From Oscillospiraceae bacterium (GTDB lineage: Bacteria; Bacillota; Clostridia; Oscillospirales; Ruminococcaceae), in the NCBI GenBank assembly GCA_902363145.1, contig CABIZB010000003.1:310001-374000 (forward strand): 64,000 nt of DNA, given 5' to 3'. Below, piece by piece: positions 38,279 through 47,291 of the stretch (positions are counted from its first letter, which is position 1; each line of letters opens with the position of its first letter). The notes under the pieces were generated by a model that had not been told where the DNA came from, did no database searches, and saw only the letters and a list, made by a program, of their open reading frames with translations. The position numbers were made by a program, and so were the translations under genes.

Positions 38279-40681
38279 TCAGTTTCCGTAAACCTCTTTT
38301 GCTGCGTCAACAGTTGCCTTTGCGTCCCTTGCATAATAATCTGCGCCGATCTTTTCGGCATATTCGGGAGTAAGGACTGCTCCGCCTACGACTATCTTGC
38401 AGTCAGGTCTTTCCTTTTTAACAAGCTCAATGGTATCCGCCATTGATTTGAGCGTGGTTGTCATAAGTGCCGAAAGTCCCACAAGCTTTACGCCGTCGAT
38501 CTTTGCGGCATCGACCACTGCCTGATACTCCACGTCTCTTCCAAGGTCGATGACCTCATAGCCGTAGTTTTCAAGCAGCACCTTTACGATGTTCTTGCCG
38601 ATATCGTGGATATCGCCCTTTACTGTTGCAAGTACGACCTTTCCCTTTGATACGCTGCTGTCGCCTGTGCTTATCTTTGACTTTATCACCTCAAACGCTG
38701 CCTGTGCAACGCCTGCGGACAATATGAGCTGGGGAAGGAATATCTTTCCGCTCTCGAAATCCGCTCCCGCCTTGTCAAGGGCAGGGATAAGCATATCGTC
38801 AACTATTATCATCGGGTCGGTGGTCTCAAGGAGCTTTTCGGTAATAGCCGCTCCCTCGCTTTTAAGTCCGTTCTGTACTGCAAAGAGAAGTCCCTCGGCA
38901 GTGGCATTTTCCGTTCTTGCTGTGCCTGCATTTGCGGCAGGAGCAGGGGCGGCGTTATTATATGTGGCAATGAACTCCATGGAGTCCTTGTCGATATTTG
39001 CAAGGAGCTTGTATGCTCTTACAGCGCCCGTCATAGCCGCCACATTGGGGTTGATGATAGGCAGATCAAGACCGCTTACCAGGCATATCTGCAAAAAGTT
39101 GCTGTTGATAAGCTCACGGTTTGGCAGACCGAAAGAGATATTCGATACACCCAGGACTGTTTTAAGTCCCAGCTCGGTCTTTACCCTATGGAGAGCCTTT
39201 ACGGTCTCCATAACGCCCTCCTGCTGAGCCGATGCGGTAAGGGTAAGGCAGTCGATGAAAACATCACGCTTGGGGATACCCATTGCAACCGCTCTGTTCA
39301 TTATCTTCTCCGCAATGGCAAAGCGCTGCTCCGCCTTGGGTGGGATACCGTTCTCGTCAAGGGCAAGTCCTACAACGGCGGCGCCGTACTTCTTTACGAT
39401 GGGAAGTATGCGTTCAAGTGACTTTTCCTCGCCGTTTACCGAGTTTACTATTGCCTTGCCGTTATACACACGAAGAGCCGCTTCCAGCACCTCGGGGATA
39501 GTGGAATCCACCTGCAGAGGCAGGTCGGTAACGCTTTGGAGAGCCTTGACTGTCCTTACCATCATAGCCTTTTCGTCAATATCGGGGAGCCCCACGTTTA
39601 CGTCCAGGATATCCGCACCTGCGCCTGCCTGCTCGATAGCCTGACCGAGAATATAGTCGATATCGCCGCTTTTCAGCGCTTCCTTAAAGCGCTTCTTTCC
39701 TGTGGGGTTGATACGCTCGCCGATAATTCTGGGCTGGTCGATAACAGCCGTGTTGGAATATGAGCATACTGCCGCAGGAATGCTTGCGCCCTTTGTGCGC
39801 ACAGATTCTCTTTCGGTATATTTCTCCTTTGAAAGACGTGCGGACAGCTCCGAGATATAGTCGGGGGTTGTTCCGCAGCAGCCGCCGAATATCTTTACGC
39901 CCATAGCCGCAAATTCAGAAGCAGCCTCCGCAAATTCATCGGGAAGCACGTCATAAAGGTTGGTGTTGGGGTCGGGCAGACCTGCGTTGGGCTTTACAGC
40001 CACAGGCAGAGTTGTCCACTTGCAGATCTCGCTCACAACCGGCATAAGGTCCTTGGGGCCGAGAGAGCAGTTTACGCCGATAGCGTCCGCTCCCAGTCCT
40101 TCAAGGGTAAGCGCCATGGCTGAGCATGAGCAGCCTGTAAAGGTTCGTCCGTTTCTCTCAAAGGTCATGGTGCAGATAACGGGCTTGTCGGTATTTTCCT
40201 TTGCCGCAAGGAGAGCTGCCTTGACCTCGTAAAGGTCTGTCATGGTCTCGAGGACGATAACGTCAGCGTCCTTTCCTGCCAGCATCTGCTCCTTGAAAAT
40301 GTCGTATGCTTCCTCAAAGGTAAGGCTTCCCGTAGGCTCCAGCAGCTGACCGATAGGCCCGATATCAAGAGCCGCATATGCTTCTTTGCCGCTTTCAGCA
40401 CACGCCTTTTTTGCAATGGCGATGCCTGTGCCTATTACCTCATCAACGGAATGACCGCAGTCCTCCAGCTTATAGCGGTTTGCGCCGAAGGTGTTGGCAT
40501 ACACTATCTGAGAGCCTGCGTCGATATACATTCTGTGGATATTTTTTATCATATCCGGGTGAGTAAGATTGAGCAGCTCGGGGATCTCCCCTGCTTCAAG
40601 TCCGCTTTTCTGGAGCATGGTTCCCATGGCTCCGTCAAGGAATATAAATTCATTCTGTGACAACAGCTTTTTAAAATCCAC
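38279..40681 (-). CDS. metH: Cobalamin-dependent methionine synthase (without activation domain)
   Basis: An 800-residue enzyme that transfers methyl from methyl-THF to homocysteine through methylcobalamin. Homocysteine domain 1-300 has the zinc cysteines in GVNCS (near 203) and GGCCGTT (near 267). The pterin domain is about 315-570 (RINPTGKKRFKEAL, DVNVG). The B12 cap and Rossmann domains run from about 590 to the end, with DIHDIGK near 690. The C-terminal SAM-dependent activation domain of the long form is absent and encoded by the overlapping gene upstream. The start is GTG at 40681, set by AGAGAGGT eight bases before. It is the last gene of the metF operon. Confidence 0.96.
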   Translation of the reverse strand: MDFKKLLSQNEFIFLDGAMGTMLQKSGLEAGEIPELLNLTHPDMIKNIHRMYIDAGSQIVYANTFGANRYKLEDCGHSVDEVIGTGIAIAKKACAESGKEAYAALDIGPIGQLLEPTGSLTFEEAYDIFKEQMLAGKDADVIVLETMTDLYEVKAALLAAKENTDKPVICTMTFERNGRTFTGCSCSAMALTLEGLGADAIGVNCSLGPKDLMPVVSEICKWTTLPVAVKPNAGLPDPNTNLYDVLPDEFAEAASEFAAMGVKIFGGCCGTTPDYISELSARLSKEKYTERESVRTKGASIPAAVCSYSNTAVIDQPRIIGERINPTGKKRFKEALKSGDIDYILGQAIEQAGAGADILDVNVGLPDIDEKAMMVRTVKALQSVTDLPLQVDSTIPEVLEAALRVYNGKAIVNSVNGEEKSLERILPIVKKYGAAVVGLALDENGIPPKAEQRFAIAEKIMNRAVAMGIPKRDVFIDCLTLTASAQQEGVMETVKALHRVKTELGLKTVLGVSNISFGLPNRELINSNFLQICLVSGLDLPIINPNVAAMTGAVRAYKLLANIDKDSMEFIATYNNAAPAPAANAGTARTENATAEGLLFAVQNGLKSEGAAITEKLLETTDPMIIVDDMLIPALDKAGADFESGKIFLPQLILSAGVAQAAFEVIKSKISTGDSSVSKGKVVLATVKGDIHDIGKNIVKVLLENYGYEVIDLGRDVEYQAVVDAAKIDGVKLVGLSALMTTTLKSMADTIELVKKERPDCKIVVGGAVLTPEYAEKIGADYYARDAKATVDAAKEVYGN

Positions 40682-41348
40682 AGTGTGTACCTCTCTTTCT
40701 GAAACGGCAAACGTCACGCATATTGCAGGTGACGCAGCCCCTCTTCTTTGAGGGAAGAGGCTTATCGGAAACGCCCATTACCGCCGTAACGGACTTTACC
40801 GGCGTAAGCATACTGCTGCCCGATGCGCACAGACCTATCTTTCTGGGGGCATCAAGCACATCAAGCAGCTGCTTCTGCATATTTATGGGGAAATCGCCGT
40901 ACCCGGGCGAATACCGCCAGGTAAAATATTTCCCGTCAAATTCTTTTTTAATTATCTCTTCCGCCTTAGCGCAGACCTGCTCAACGGCAGCCCCCGCAAA
41001 TGCGTCGGCAATGACAGCCTTTGCCATGTCCTCCACCTGAAGCCGGCGTATAAGCCTGTCCGCACCGCCGCCCACGGTGGCGCACATAACGATTACCCCC
41101 GAGCAGCCTTCAAGATGAGCCGCAATGTCGCTGCCGTTAAGCGCCAGAGTACAGCCGCTTATCACAGGCACGCCGTCCTTGAAGCTCAGGGGAAAATATC
41201 TGTAAAGGAACTTGGGCGAGATCACACCCAGAAGCCTGCTCTCGCACTCGTCCAGATACTTTCCTGCCGTCTCGCCGATGTTGTTCTCATCGTGGCAGCA
41301 AAGGTATCTAAGCGCCTCGTCCCTGTCTATCTCCGTTATTTCAACCAT
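40671..41348 (-). CDS. Free-standing MetH activation-domain protein
   Basis: A 225-residue protein matching the C-terminal reactivation domain of long MetH: WRYSPGYGDFPINMQKQLLDVL near 145-166 and MLTPVKSVTAVMGVS near 180-195 are the SAM/cobalamin-contacting motifs. The C-terminal Cys cluster (GCVTCNMRDVCRFRKRGTHC) is a striking extra. It should help reductively methylate oxidised cob(II)alamin on MetH. It starts at the last base of metF (TAATG) and overlaps the metH start by 11 bp, so all three are translationally coupled. Confidence 0.88.
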   Translation of the reverse strand: MVEITEIDRDEALRYLCCHDENNIGETAGKYLDECESRLLGVISPKFLYRYFPLSFKDGVPVISGCTLALNGSDIAAHLEGCSGVIVMCATVGGGADRLIRRLQVEDMAKAVIADAFAGAAVEQVCAKAEEIIKKEFDGKYFTWRYSPGYGDFPINMQKQLLDVLDAPRKIGLCASGSSMLTPVKSVTAVMGVSDKPLPSKKRGCVTCNMRDVCRFRKRGTHCGF

Positions 41349-42208
41349 TACAGCAGTCCCGAAACGGCAGAAGATATCTTTTCAGCCACGTAAGGATTGT
41401 TCATGGTGTAAAGGTGGATACCGTCCGCACCGCTTGAAATAAGGTCAACTATCTGGTCAATGGCGTATGCGATGCCCGCATCTCTGAGAGCCTCGGGATT
41501 GTTCTCGTATCTTGCCATCATTCTTGTGAACTTCACGGGAAGGCTTGCGCCGCACATGGATACCATGCGCTCTATCTGCTTCTTGTTGACAACGGGCATA
41601 ATACCTGCCTCGATAGGCACGTCTATGCCTGCTATCCTTGCCTTTTCAAGGAAGTTGTAGAAATGGCTGTTATCAAAGAAAAGCTGGGACATAAGGTGCT
41701 CTGCGCCTGCATCAACTTTTTCCTTGAGATATTTGATATCGGTTATCATATCGGGCGCTTCCACATGACACTCGGGGTAGCAGGCAGCGGAAATGTGGAA
41801 ATCCCCCTTAGATTTAATATATCTGATAAGGTCGCTTGCATAGCGGAAATCATTCTTGGGAGGGCGCTCAGGGTTGATATCTCCTCTGAGGGCAAGGATA
41901 TTCTCGATGCCGTCAGCTTTAAGTCCTTCAAGGATAATGTCTATATCCTGCTTTGTGTTGCTGACGCAGGTAAGGTGAGCCGCAGACTCAATGCCAAGGT
42001 CATTTTTGATATGCGCAGCTATCTTTCCTGTGATATTGTTTCCGTCAGAACCGCCTGCGCCGTATGTAACGCTTATGAAAGCGGGGTCAAGCTTTTTCAG
42101 GCTGTCAAGGGTGCTGTAAATAGTGTCGCAGGGCATATTTTTCTTGGGAGGGAACACCTCAAAGGAAAAAACGCACTTGCCCTTGCCAAATAATTCTGAT
42201 ATCCTCAT
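41348..42208 (-). CDS. metF: Methylenetetrahydrofolate reductase
   Basis: A 286-residue flavoprotein that reduces 5,10-methylene-THF to methyl-THF, the donor for MetH. The opening FSFEVFPPKK near 14-23 holds the catalytic glutamate, SVTYGAGGSDGNN near 47 is the family motif, and AEHLMSQLFFDNSHFYNFLEKARIAGI near 165-191 is typical. It is first in the metF - activation protein - metH operon, with GGAG upstream. No S-box riboswitch was recognised in the 114-bp leader region. Confidence 0.97.
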   Translation of the reverse strand: MRISELFGKGKCVFSFEVFPPKKNMPCDTIYSTLDSLKKLDPAFISVTYGAGGSDGNNITGKIAAHIKNDLGIESAAHLTCVSNTKQDIDIILEGLKADGIENILALRGDINPERPPKNDFRYASDLIRYIKSKGDFHISAACYPECHVEAPDMITDIKYLKEKVDAGAEHLMSQLFFDNSHFYNFLEKARIAGIDVPIEAGIMPVVNKKQIERMVSMCGASLPVKFTRMMARYENNPEALRDAGIAYAIDQIVDLISSGADGIHLYTMNNPYVAEKISSAVSGLL

Positions 42209-42252
42209 ATTTAAACAAACTCCTTTGTTATACTCATTATTCTTATTATAAT

Positions 42253-42258
42253 ATTATA
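42253..42258 (-). promoter_or_regulatory. Extended -10 of the metF operon
   Basis: On the minus strand AAAGTGTGGTATAAT: TATAAT with TGTGG ahead of it. No clear -35. It resembles the sirtuin and 52-kb promoters. Confidence 0.5.
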
Positions 42259-42322
42259 CCACACTTTAGTACGGCATTATGGTATATTTTGTGTCTGTTT
42301 TTTTTCGGGTTTGTATGATGTA

Positions 42323-43693
42323 TCAGTTAAGGCACCCTTTCATGCACTTTTTGTAGATGCGCATAAAGTATATTATCTCCGCAACTGCGGTTATTGACCA
42401 TGAAAAACTGTACAGCAGGTAAAGGGAGGTTATGGTCTGATAGTGTGCAAAAATGGTATATACCCATATTACCCTGAACACGCAGGAACCCATGATGACG
42501 ATGATCGTGGGCACAACGCTTTTGCCCAGTCCTCTTGAAGCGGCAATGGTGCAGTCCATAAAGGCGCTAATGGCATATGACCAGCCCATTATCGTCAGTC
42601 TTTCCATACCTGCCTCCGCAACGGCAGGCTCGTTGGTAAACAGGGACAAAAACTCTCTGCCGAATAAAAGCAGCGCTCCGCCGAAAATCCCGCCTGCCGC
42701 AAAGGAATAGAACAGGCTGATAAAATAGCTTTTTAGTATGCGGTCATTCTTTCCCTCGCCGTGATTTCGGCTGATAAAGCTTGCGCAGGCGGTGTAGATC
42801 GCCGCCATAACGTTGAAGATAAGTGTATCTGCATTCTGCGCCGCAGAATTGCCCGAAACCATAACAGCGTCAAAATGGTTTACGCCTGTCTGCACAAAAA
42901 GGTTCGCCACGGCAAATATGGCGTTCTGCATTCCCGTGGGTATGCCTATCATAAGCACTCCCCCGCAGGCGCTTGTGTCAAAATATTTGTTTGACAGCCG
43001 CAGCTTACAGCTGTCCTTTCGCCTCAGCAGGTGGCACATTATCATTGAAGCGGAAAGATACTGGGCGATAACACTGGCGATAGCAACGCCGTCCGCCGCC
43101 TTTTTGCACACGACCACAAAGAAAATGTTCAGGATAACATTCAGCACGCCCGCTATAGAAAGATATACCAACGGCTTTTTTGTCTCTCCGCAGGCGCTGA
43201 GAACGCCGTTGCCGAAGTTATACACCGCCATGGCAGGCATTCCCAGTGCGTATATTTTAAGGTAAAGCACAGCGCTTTCGATAAGCTCGTCCTTGGTTTT
43301 CAGAGTCTCAAGCATGGGGCGGGCAAAAATATTGCACACAAGGCAGAGGATAATTCCGATAATAAGGCAAACGATAAGCCCCGAATACACTGTCCTTGCC
43401 ACAGTCTCGCTGCTGCCCGAAGTCTTTTCCGCTCCCAGCTGATGAGCCGTTCTTACATTAACTCCTGCGCCCATGCCGATAAGTATGCCCGTAAAAAGCG
43501 ACACCAGCAGCGCCGTGGAGCCTACCGCTCCCAGAGCGATATAGTCCGCATATTTTCCCGCAATGGCAACATCACTGAGGTTAAAAAGCACCTCCAGCAT
43601 CTGGGTCATCATAAGTGGCAGGCTGAACACAAGGATATTTTTCCAGAGGGAGCCGCCTGTCATATCTATAGCATTTTTACCTTTTCCGCTCAT
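42323..43693 (-). CDS. MATE-family efflux transporter, second copy
   Basis: A 456-residue antiporter with about 12 membrane helices. The pattern LEVLFNLSDVAIAGKYADYIALGAVGST near 33-60 is the MATE motif. The second half has SFISRNHGEGKNDRI and a YAISAFMDCTIAASRGLGKS segment. It is distant from the MATE protein at 8522, so not a recent duplicate. GGAGG before the start supports position 43693. It ends 114 bp before metF on the same strand; no clear terminator is seen. The substrate is unknown. Confidence 0.93.
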   Translation of the reverse strand: MSGKGKNAIDMTGGSLWKNILVFSLPLMMTQMLEVLFNLSDVAIAGKYADYIALGAVGSTALLVSLFTGILIGMGAGVNVRTAHQLGAEKTSGSSETVARTVYSGLIVCLIIGIILCLVCNIFARPMLETLKTKDELIESAVLYLKIYALGMPAMAVYNFGNGVLSACGETKKPLVYLSIAGVLNVILNIFFVVVCKKAADGVAIASVIAQYLSASMIMCHLLRRKDSCKLRLSNKYFDTSACGGVLMIGIPTGMQNAIFAVANLFVQTGVNHFDAVMVSGNSAAQNADTLIFNVMAAIYTACASFISRNHGEGKNDRILKSYFISLFYSFAAGGIFGGALLLFGREFLSLFTNEPAVAEAGMERLTIMGWSYAISAFMDCTIAASRGLGKSVVPTIIVIMGSCVFRVIWVYTIFAHYQTITSLYLLYSFSWSITAVAEIIYFMRIYKKCMKGCLN

Positions 43694-43838
43694 TCATCTG
43701 ACCTCCAACAATCCAACTAAAATATGATGATATCACTTTTGTCGTATTATGTCAATGAACTATCTGTTCGAAATATATAGCTGAAATGTACGGAGATATA
43801 ATGCACTTATGAAAATATGCCGAATTTTCCAAAAGCCC

Positions 43839-43866
43839 TTGACAAATAAAATAAATGGACTATAAT
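43839..43866 (+). promoter_or_regulatory. Promoter of the T-box-ilvA-ridA transcript
   Basis: TTGACA, 16 bp, TATAAT. Confidence 0.85.
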
Positions 43867-43872
43867 AATAAG

Positions 43873-44169
43873 TAATCGGATAGTTTACAAATGCGCTGAC
43901 GGGGACGGAATGTCCGCAGGGAAGCCCTCAGAGAGCCTGCATACGGTGAAAGCAGGCGGCTTTTCGGATATGCTCCTATCACCCCTGAGCTTTGCTGCCC
44001 AACAGCTTGTCCAAGTAAGCAGCAGCGGGATTCTCCCGTTACAGAGAGTTTCCGTTGATTGACGGGAAAACGAGCGGCGTTGTGTATTTACTGTGTAAGT
44101 ACATTCGCAACAAGAGTGGTAACGTGGGTACATTTGTCCTCACCTCTTGAAAAAGGGGTGAGGTTTTTT
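43873..44169 (+). promoter_or_regulatory. T-box leader with ATC (isoleucine) specifier
   Basis: The leader precedes ilvA. Stem I includes an AGAGAG motif at 43930-43935, and the codon ATC at 43978-43980 stands directly before ACCCCTGAGC, the usual place of the specifier; ATC is read by tRNA-Ile. The T-box region AGAGTGGTAACGTGGG at 44113-44128 leads into a terminator (CCTCACCTCTT / AAGGGGTGAGG, then six T residues, 44138-44169). Uncharged tRNA-Ile should favour read-through into ilvA. Confidence 0.88.
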
Positions 44170-44208
44170 ATTTTTTCCGAAAAATATCATTTTAAAGGAG
44201 AATATTTT

Positions 44209-45414
44209 ATGCTGACACTTGATATGGTTTACAGCGCATCTTACAAGCTCAAAGAGGTTATCCGCAGAACTGACCTTATCCCCTCAAATAAAATTTCTGA
44301 CAAATGCAACGTGTTCCTTAAAACAGAGAACCTCCAGGTAACAGGTTCATTCAAGGTTCGTGGCGCATATTACAAGATATCCCAGCTTTCCGACGAGGAA
44401 AAGGCAAGGGGCGTTATCGCCTGCAGCGCAGGAAACCACGCTCAGGGCGTTGCTCTGGCAGCTGCAAAGAACGGCATCAAGTCCCTTATCTGCCTGCCCG
44501 ACTCCGCTCCTATCTCCAAGATAGAGGCAACACGTTCCTACGGTGCTGACATCTGCCTGGTTGACGGCGTTTATGATGACGCTTACGCAAAGGCAATAAG
44601 CCTCCGTGACGAAAAGGGCTACACATTCATTCACCCCTTTGATGACGAGTACGTTATCGCAGGTCAGGGAACTATCGGTCTGGAGCTTCTGGAGCAGCTT
44701 CCTCAGGTAGATGCTGTCGTTGTTCCCGTAGGCGGCGGCGGACTTATCTCAGGCGTTGCATTCACTCTTAAAAAGCTCAGGCCCGAAATAAAGGTTTACG
44801 GCGTTCAGGCAGCAGGCGCACCCAGCATGGTACAGTCTCTGGCTGACGGCAAGGTCGAAAAGCTCCACTCCGTTTCCACCATTGCAGACGGCATCAAGGT
44901 AATGGAGCCCGGCGAGCACACATTCCAGCTCTGCAAGGAGTATGTTGACGGCATTGTCACCGTTACAGATGACGAGATATCCTCTGCTATCCTCACCCTT
45001 ATCGAGCAGCACAAGCTCATCGCCGAGGGCGCAGGCGCAGTTCCCGTTGCAGCAGTTATGTTTGATAAGATACCCGACCTTGAAGGCAAGAACGTTGTAT
45101 GCTTAGTATCAGGCGGTAATATCGACGTTACTATCCTCAGCCGTGTTATTGAAAGAGGTCTCCAGAAGTCGGGAAGGACCTGCCTGCTGAATATCGAGCT
45201 TATTGACAAGCCGGGTCAGCTGAAGGGTGTTTCCGATATCATCGCAGCTCTGGGCGGAAATGTTATCTCCGTTCATCATGAGCGTGCAAACGAGGGCAGC
45301 GACATCAACGGCTGCTACCTGAGAATTACCCTTGAAACAAGAAATCACGCACACATTGAGGAAATAAAGAACGCACTCACAAAAGCAGGCTTCAAGCTTT
45401 ATGATAAAAACTAA
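44209..45414 (+). CDS. ilvA: Threonine ammonia-lyase (threonine deaminase)
   Basis: A 401-residue PLP enzyme converting threonine to 2-oxobutyrate and ammonia, the first step to isoleucine. The PLP lysine is in TGSFKVRGAYYK (near 45-56), the phosphate loop is SAGNHAQGVA near 82, and VGGGGLISGVA is near 178. One C-terminal ACT domain (about 325-400, LLNIELIDKPGQLKGVSDIIA) gives the short form often called catabolic. The Ile T-box shows a biosynthetic role here. AAAGGAG supports the start. ridA follows after 22 bp. Confidence 0.97.
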   Translation: MLTLDMVYSASYKLKEVIRRTDLIPSNKISDKCNVFLKTENLQVTGSFKVRGAYYKISQLSDEEKARGVIACSAGNHAQGVALAAAKNGIKSLICLPDSAPISKIEATRSYGADICLVDGVYDDAYAKAISLRDEKGYTFIHPFDDEYVIAGQGTIGLELLEQLPQVDAVVVPVGGGGLISGVAFTLKKLRPEIKVYGVQAAGAPSMVQSLADGKVEKLHSVSTIADGIKVMEPGEHTFQLCKEYVDGIVTVTDDEISSAILTLIEQHKLIAEGAGAVPVAAVMFDKIPDLEGKNVVCLVSGGNIDVTILSRVIERGLQKSGRTCLLNIELIDKPGQLKGVSDIIAALGGNVISVHHERANEGSDINGCYLRITLETRNHAHIEEIKNALTKAGFKLYDKN

Positions 45415-45436
45415 ATCAGATCAGGAGGAATTTATT

Positions 45437-45811
45437 ATGTCAGAAAAGATCTACACCAAAAACGCACCCGATGCAATAGGCCCCTATTCTCAGGCAGTAA
45501 AGAGCGGCAATCTGCTTTTTACCTCGGGTCAGATAGCTATCAACCCCGCAACAGGCAATGTTGACGCTCAGGGCATCGAGGCTCAGACCCGTCAGATCTG
45601 CGAGAACCTTAAAGCAGTTCTGGCAGAGGCAGGCTGCACTCTTGACAATGTTATCAAGACCACCTGCTTCCTTGACAACATGAACGATTTTGCCGCATTC
45701 AACGCAGTTTACGGCGAATATTTCACCAACAAGCCCGCACGCTCCTGCGTAGAAGTTGCAAAGCTTCCCAAGGGCGTTCTTGCTGAGGTCGAGGTAATTG
45801 CTGAGCTGTAA
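45437..45811 (+). CDS. ridA: Enamine/imine deaminase RidA
   Basis: A 124-residue YjgF/YER057c/UK114 protein that hydrolyses the 2-aminoacrylate or 2-aminocrotonate released by PLP dehydratases such as IlvA. Motifs: NAPDAIGPYSQAVKSGNLLFTSGQIA near 8-33, the arginine-containing ARSCVEVAKLPKGVLAEVEVIA near 102-124. It is downstream of ilvA in the same transcript under the T-box, so the protective deaminase is coexpressed with the enzyme that creates its substrate. AGGAGG precedes the start. Confidence 0.97.
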   Translation: MSEKIYTKNAPDAIGPYSQAVKSGNLLFTSGQIAINPATGNVDAQGIEAQTRQICENLKAVLAEAGCTLDNVIKTTCFLDNMNDFAAFNAVYGEYFTNKPARSCVEVAKLPKGVLAEVEVIAEL

Positions 45812-45826
45812 CGCTTGATGATACGA

Positions 45827-45869
45827 AAACTCCCGAACATTTCGATGTGAAATGTTCGGGAGTTTTTTT
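45827..45869 (+). terminator. Terminator of ilvA-ridA
   Basis: A 14-bp-plus stem ACTCCCGAACATTTC / GAAATGTTCGGGAGT, then seven T residues. Confidence 0.95.
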
Positions 45870-45969
45870 GTTGTGTATGGGGTTCAAGGAAGAGATGTTC
45901 GCTTGCCTTTTGCAAAGCCACGGAGAAACCATCAAGGGGAATGCCGTTTTTTGCCCTTGCTTTAGTTTA

Positions 45970-46060
45970 ATACTAAAAACTATACAAAAAATTGAGCATG
46001 ATCTTGCGTGTATGGGTTATGTGAAGATTTTTTGTCTATAGTTTTATTGGTGATTAGTAT
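45970..46060. repeat. Palindromic repeat, family B, copy 2 (91 bp)
   Basis: Internal sequence and right end match copy 1. The left end lacks the 11 bp around GCACCAATT, so its terminal inverted repeat is broken. It lies in the ridA / binding-protein intergenic space; nothing else is seen in 45870-46080. Confidence 0.8.
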
Positions 46061-46074
46061 AATGTCCTTTTTTA

Positions 46075-46127
46075 TTAACAAAAAAGACGCATCAAGAAAG
46101 ACGCATCAAGCAAGTGCCTGATGCGTC
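46075..46127 (-). terminator. Terminator with a duplicated 3' arm
   Basis: The minus-strand 5' arm AGACGCATCAG can pair with either of two identical copies of CTTGATGCGTCT (46098-46109 and 46084-46095). The outer copy is followed by a long T run. It closes the amino-acid-binding lipoprotein gene. Confidence 0.8.
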
Positions 46128-46150
46128 TTTGGTAATTTTAGGATTATATT

Positions 46151-47116
46151 TTACTGAGCAGCCTCAACAGTGGTGATATCGCTGCCGAACCACTTTGTGG
46201 AGATCTCGCCGAGCTTGCCGTCAGCCTTCATTTCGCCGAGGATCTTCTGTACCTCGTCACGAAGAGCCTGATCTTCCTTGCGGAAGCCGATAGCATACTC
46301 TTCTTCCTCAAGGCCGTCGGGAAGAACTCTGTAATCCTTGCCGGAAGAGGAGATCTCATAGTTTGCAACAACGCTGTCAAGGAAAACTGCGTCAACAAGG
46401 CCAAGCTCCATCTGCTGGAGAGCCTCAACGTTTGTTGCCATAGCGGTAACGGTGATAGGAGTATCGTTGGTGTAAAGCTCGGAAGCTTCGAGTATCTCCT
46501 GTGCGGAAGAACCGTTCTGAACGCCGATGTTCATGCCTGTAAGGTCAGTCATGGAAGCTGCGTCGGAGGAAGCGGGAACAACGAATACCATCTCGTTCTT
46601 CATGTAAGGGTCGGAAAGGTTCATCTGCTCCTGTCTGGAAGCGTTGATGCTCATGCCGTTCCAGATGCAGTCGATTCTGCCGACTGCAAGATCCTGCTCC
46701 TTGGTATCCCAGTCGATAGGCTCCTTAACAAGCTCAACGCCCATTCTGCTGCAAACTTCCTCTGCAACATCAATATCAAAGCCTACGATCTCATCGTTTT
46801 CATCGGTATAGCCCATGGGCTTGAAGGTAGCGTCAAGACCGAGAACGAACTTTCCGCTGTCAAGCACTTTCTGGAGGGACTGGTCGCCGTCAGCTGCGGT
46901 GTCATCACCCTCAGCAGCAGTATCGGCTGCAGTGTCCTCAGCGGCAGTATCTTCGGATGTCTCCTCGGAAGCAGCCTCGGAAGCGGCAGCTGTGGTGTCA
47001 GCATTGTCAGCTGTAGTGGTATCATTGGTATCAGCTGTAGTTCCGCAGCCTGCCAGCATCATAGATGCAGCAGCGGCAAAAGCTGTTACAGCAGAGATAA
47101 GCTTGATCTTTTTCAT
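46151..47116 (-). CDS. Amino-acid ABC transporter substrate-binding lipoprotein
   Basis: A 321-residue polar-amino-acid binding protein. The lipobox is LAGC, followed by an Ala/Glu/Thr-rich linker to about 80. The SBP family 3 fold begins SGKFVLGLDATFKPMGYTDENDEIVGFDIDVAEEV near 88; WNGMSINASRQEQMNLSDPYM near 155 and the IGVQNGSSAQ segment near 195 are typical of glutamine- or cystine-type binders. No permease or ATPase gene is adjacent. It has its own promoter and terminator. The exact amino acid is unknown. Confidence 0.92.
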   Translation of the reverse strand: MKKIKLISAVTAFAAAASMMLAGCGTTADTNDTTTADNADTTAAASEAASEETSEDTAAEDTAADTAAEGDDTAADGDQSLQKVLDSGKFVLGLDATFKPMGYTDENDEIVGFDIDVAEEVCSRMGVELVKEPIDWDTKEQDLAVGRIDCIWNGMSINASRQEQMNLSDPYMKNEMVFVVPASSDAASMTDLTGMNIGVQNGSSAQEILEASELYTNDTPITVTAMATNVEALQQMELGLVDAVFLDSVVANYEISSSGKDYRVLPDGLEEEEYAIGFRKEDQALRDEVQKILGEMKADGKLGEISTKWFGSDITTVEAAQ

Positions 47117-47174
47117 GGTATCTTCTCCTTTAAATCTTCAATATGTTCCGCCCACGCAGAACTCTCACTGAATA

Positions 47175-47203
47175 AATATAACACAATTCTTTTGTAAAGT
47201 AAA
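47175..47203 (-). promoter_or_regulatory. Promoter of the amino-acid-binding lipoprotein
   Basis: On the minus strand: TTTACT, 17 bp, TATATT, about 60 bp before the start. Confidence 0.55.
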
Positions 47204-47291
47204 GTGTTACCGTGATATTTTGGAACTTTACATATATTTCGGAAGAACTTAAAGGGGCTTTTATTGCATTATCATATAAATTTACAGGGAA

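Noticed and set aside
42209..42322. Possible S-box (SAM) riboswitch before metF
   Set aside because: There is no terminator hairpin or conserved S-box sequence; the region holds only an extended -10 and a short leader.
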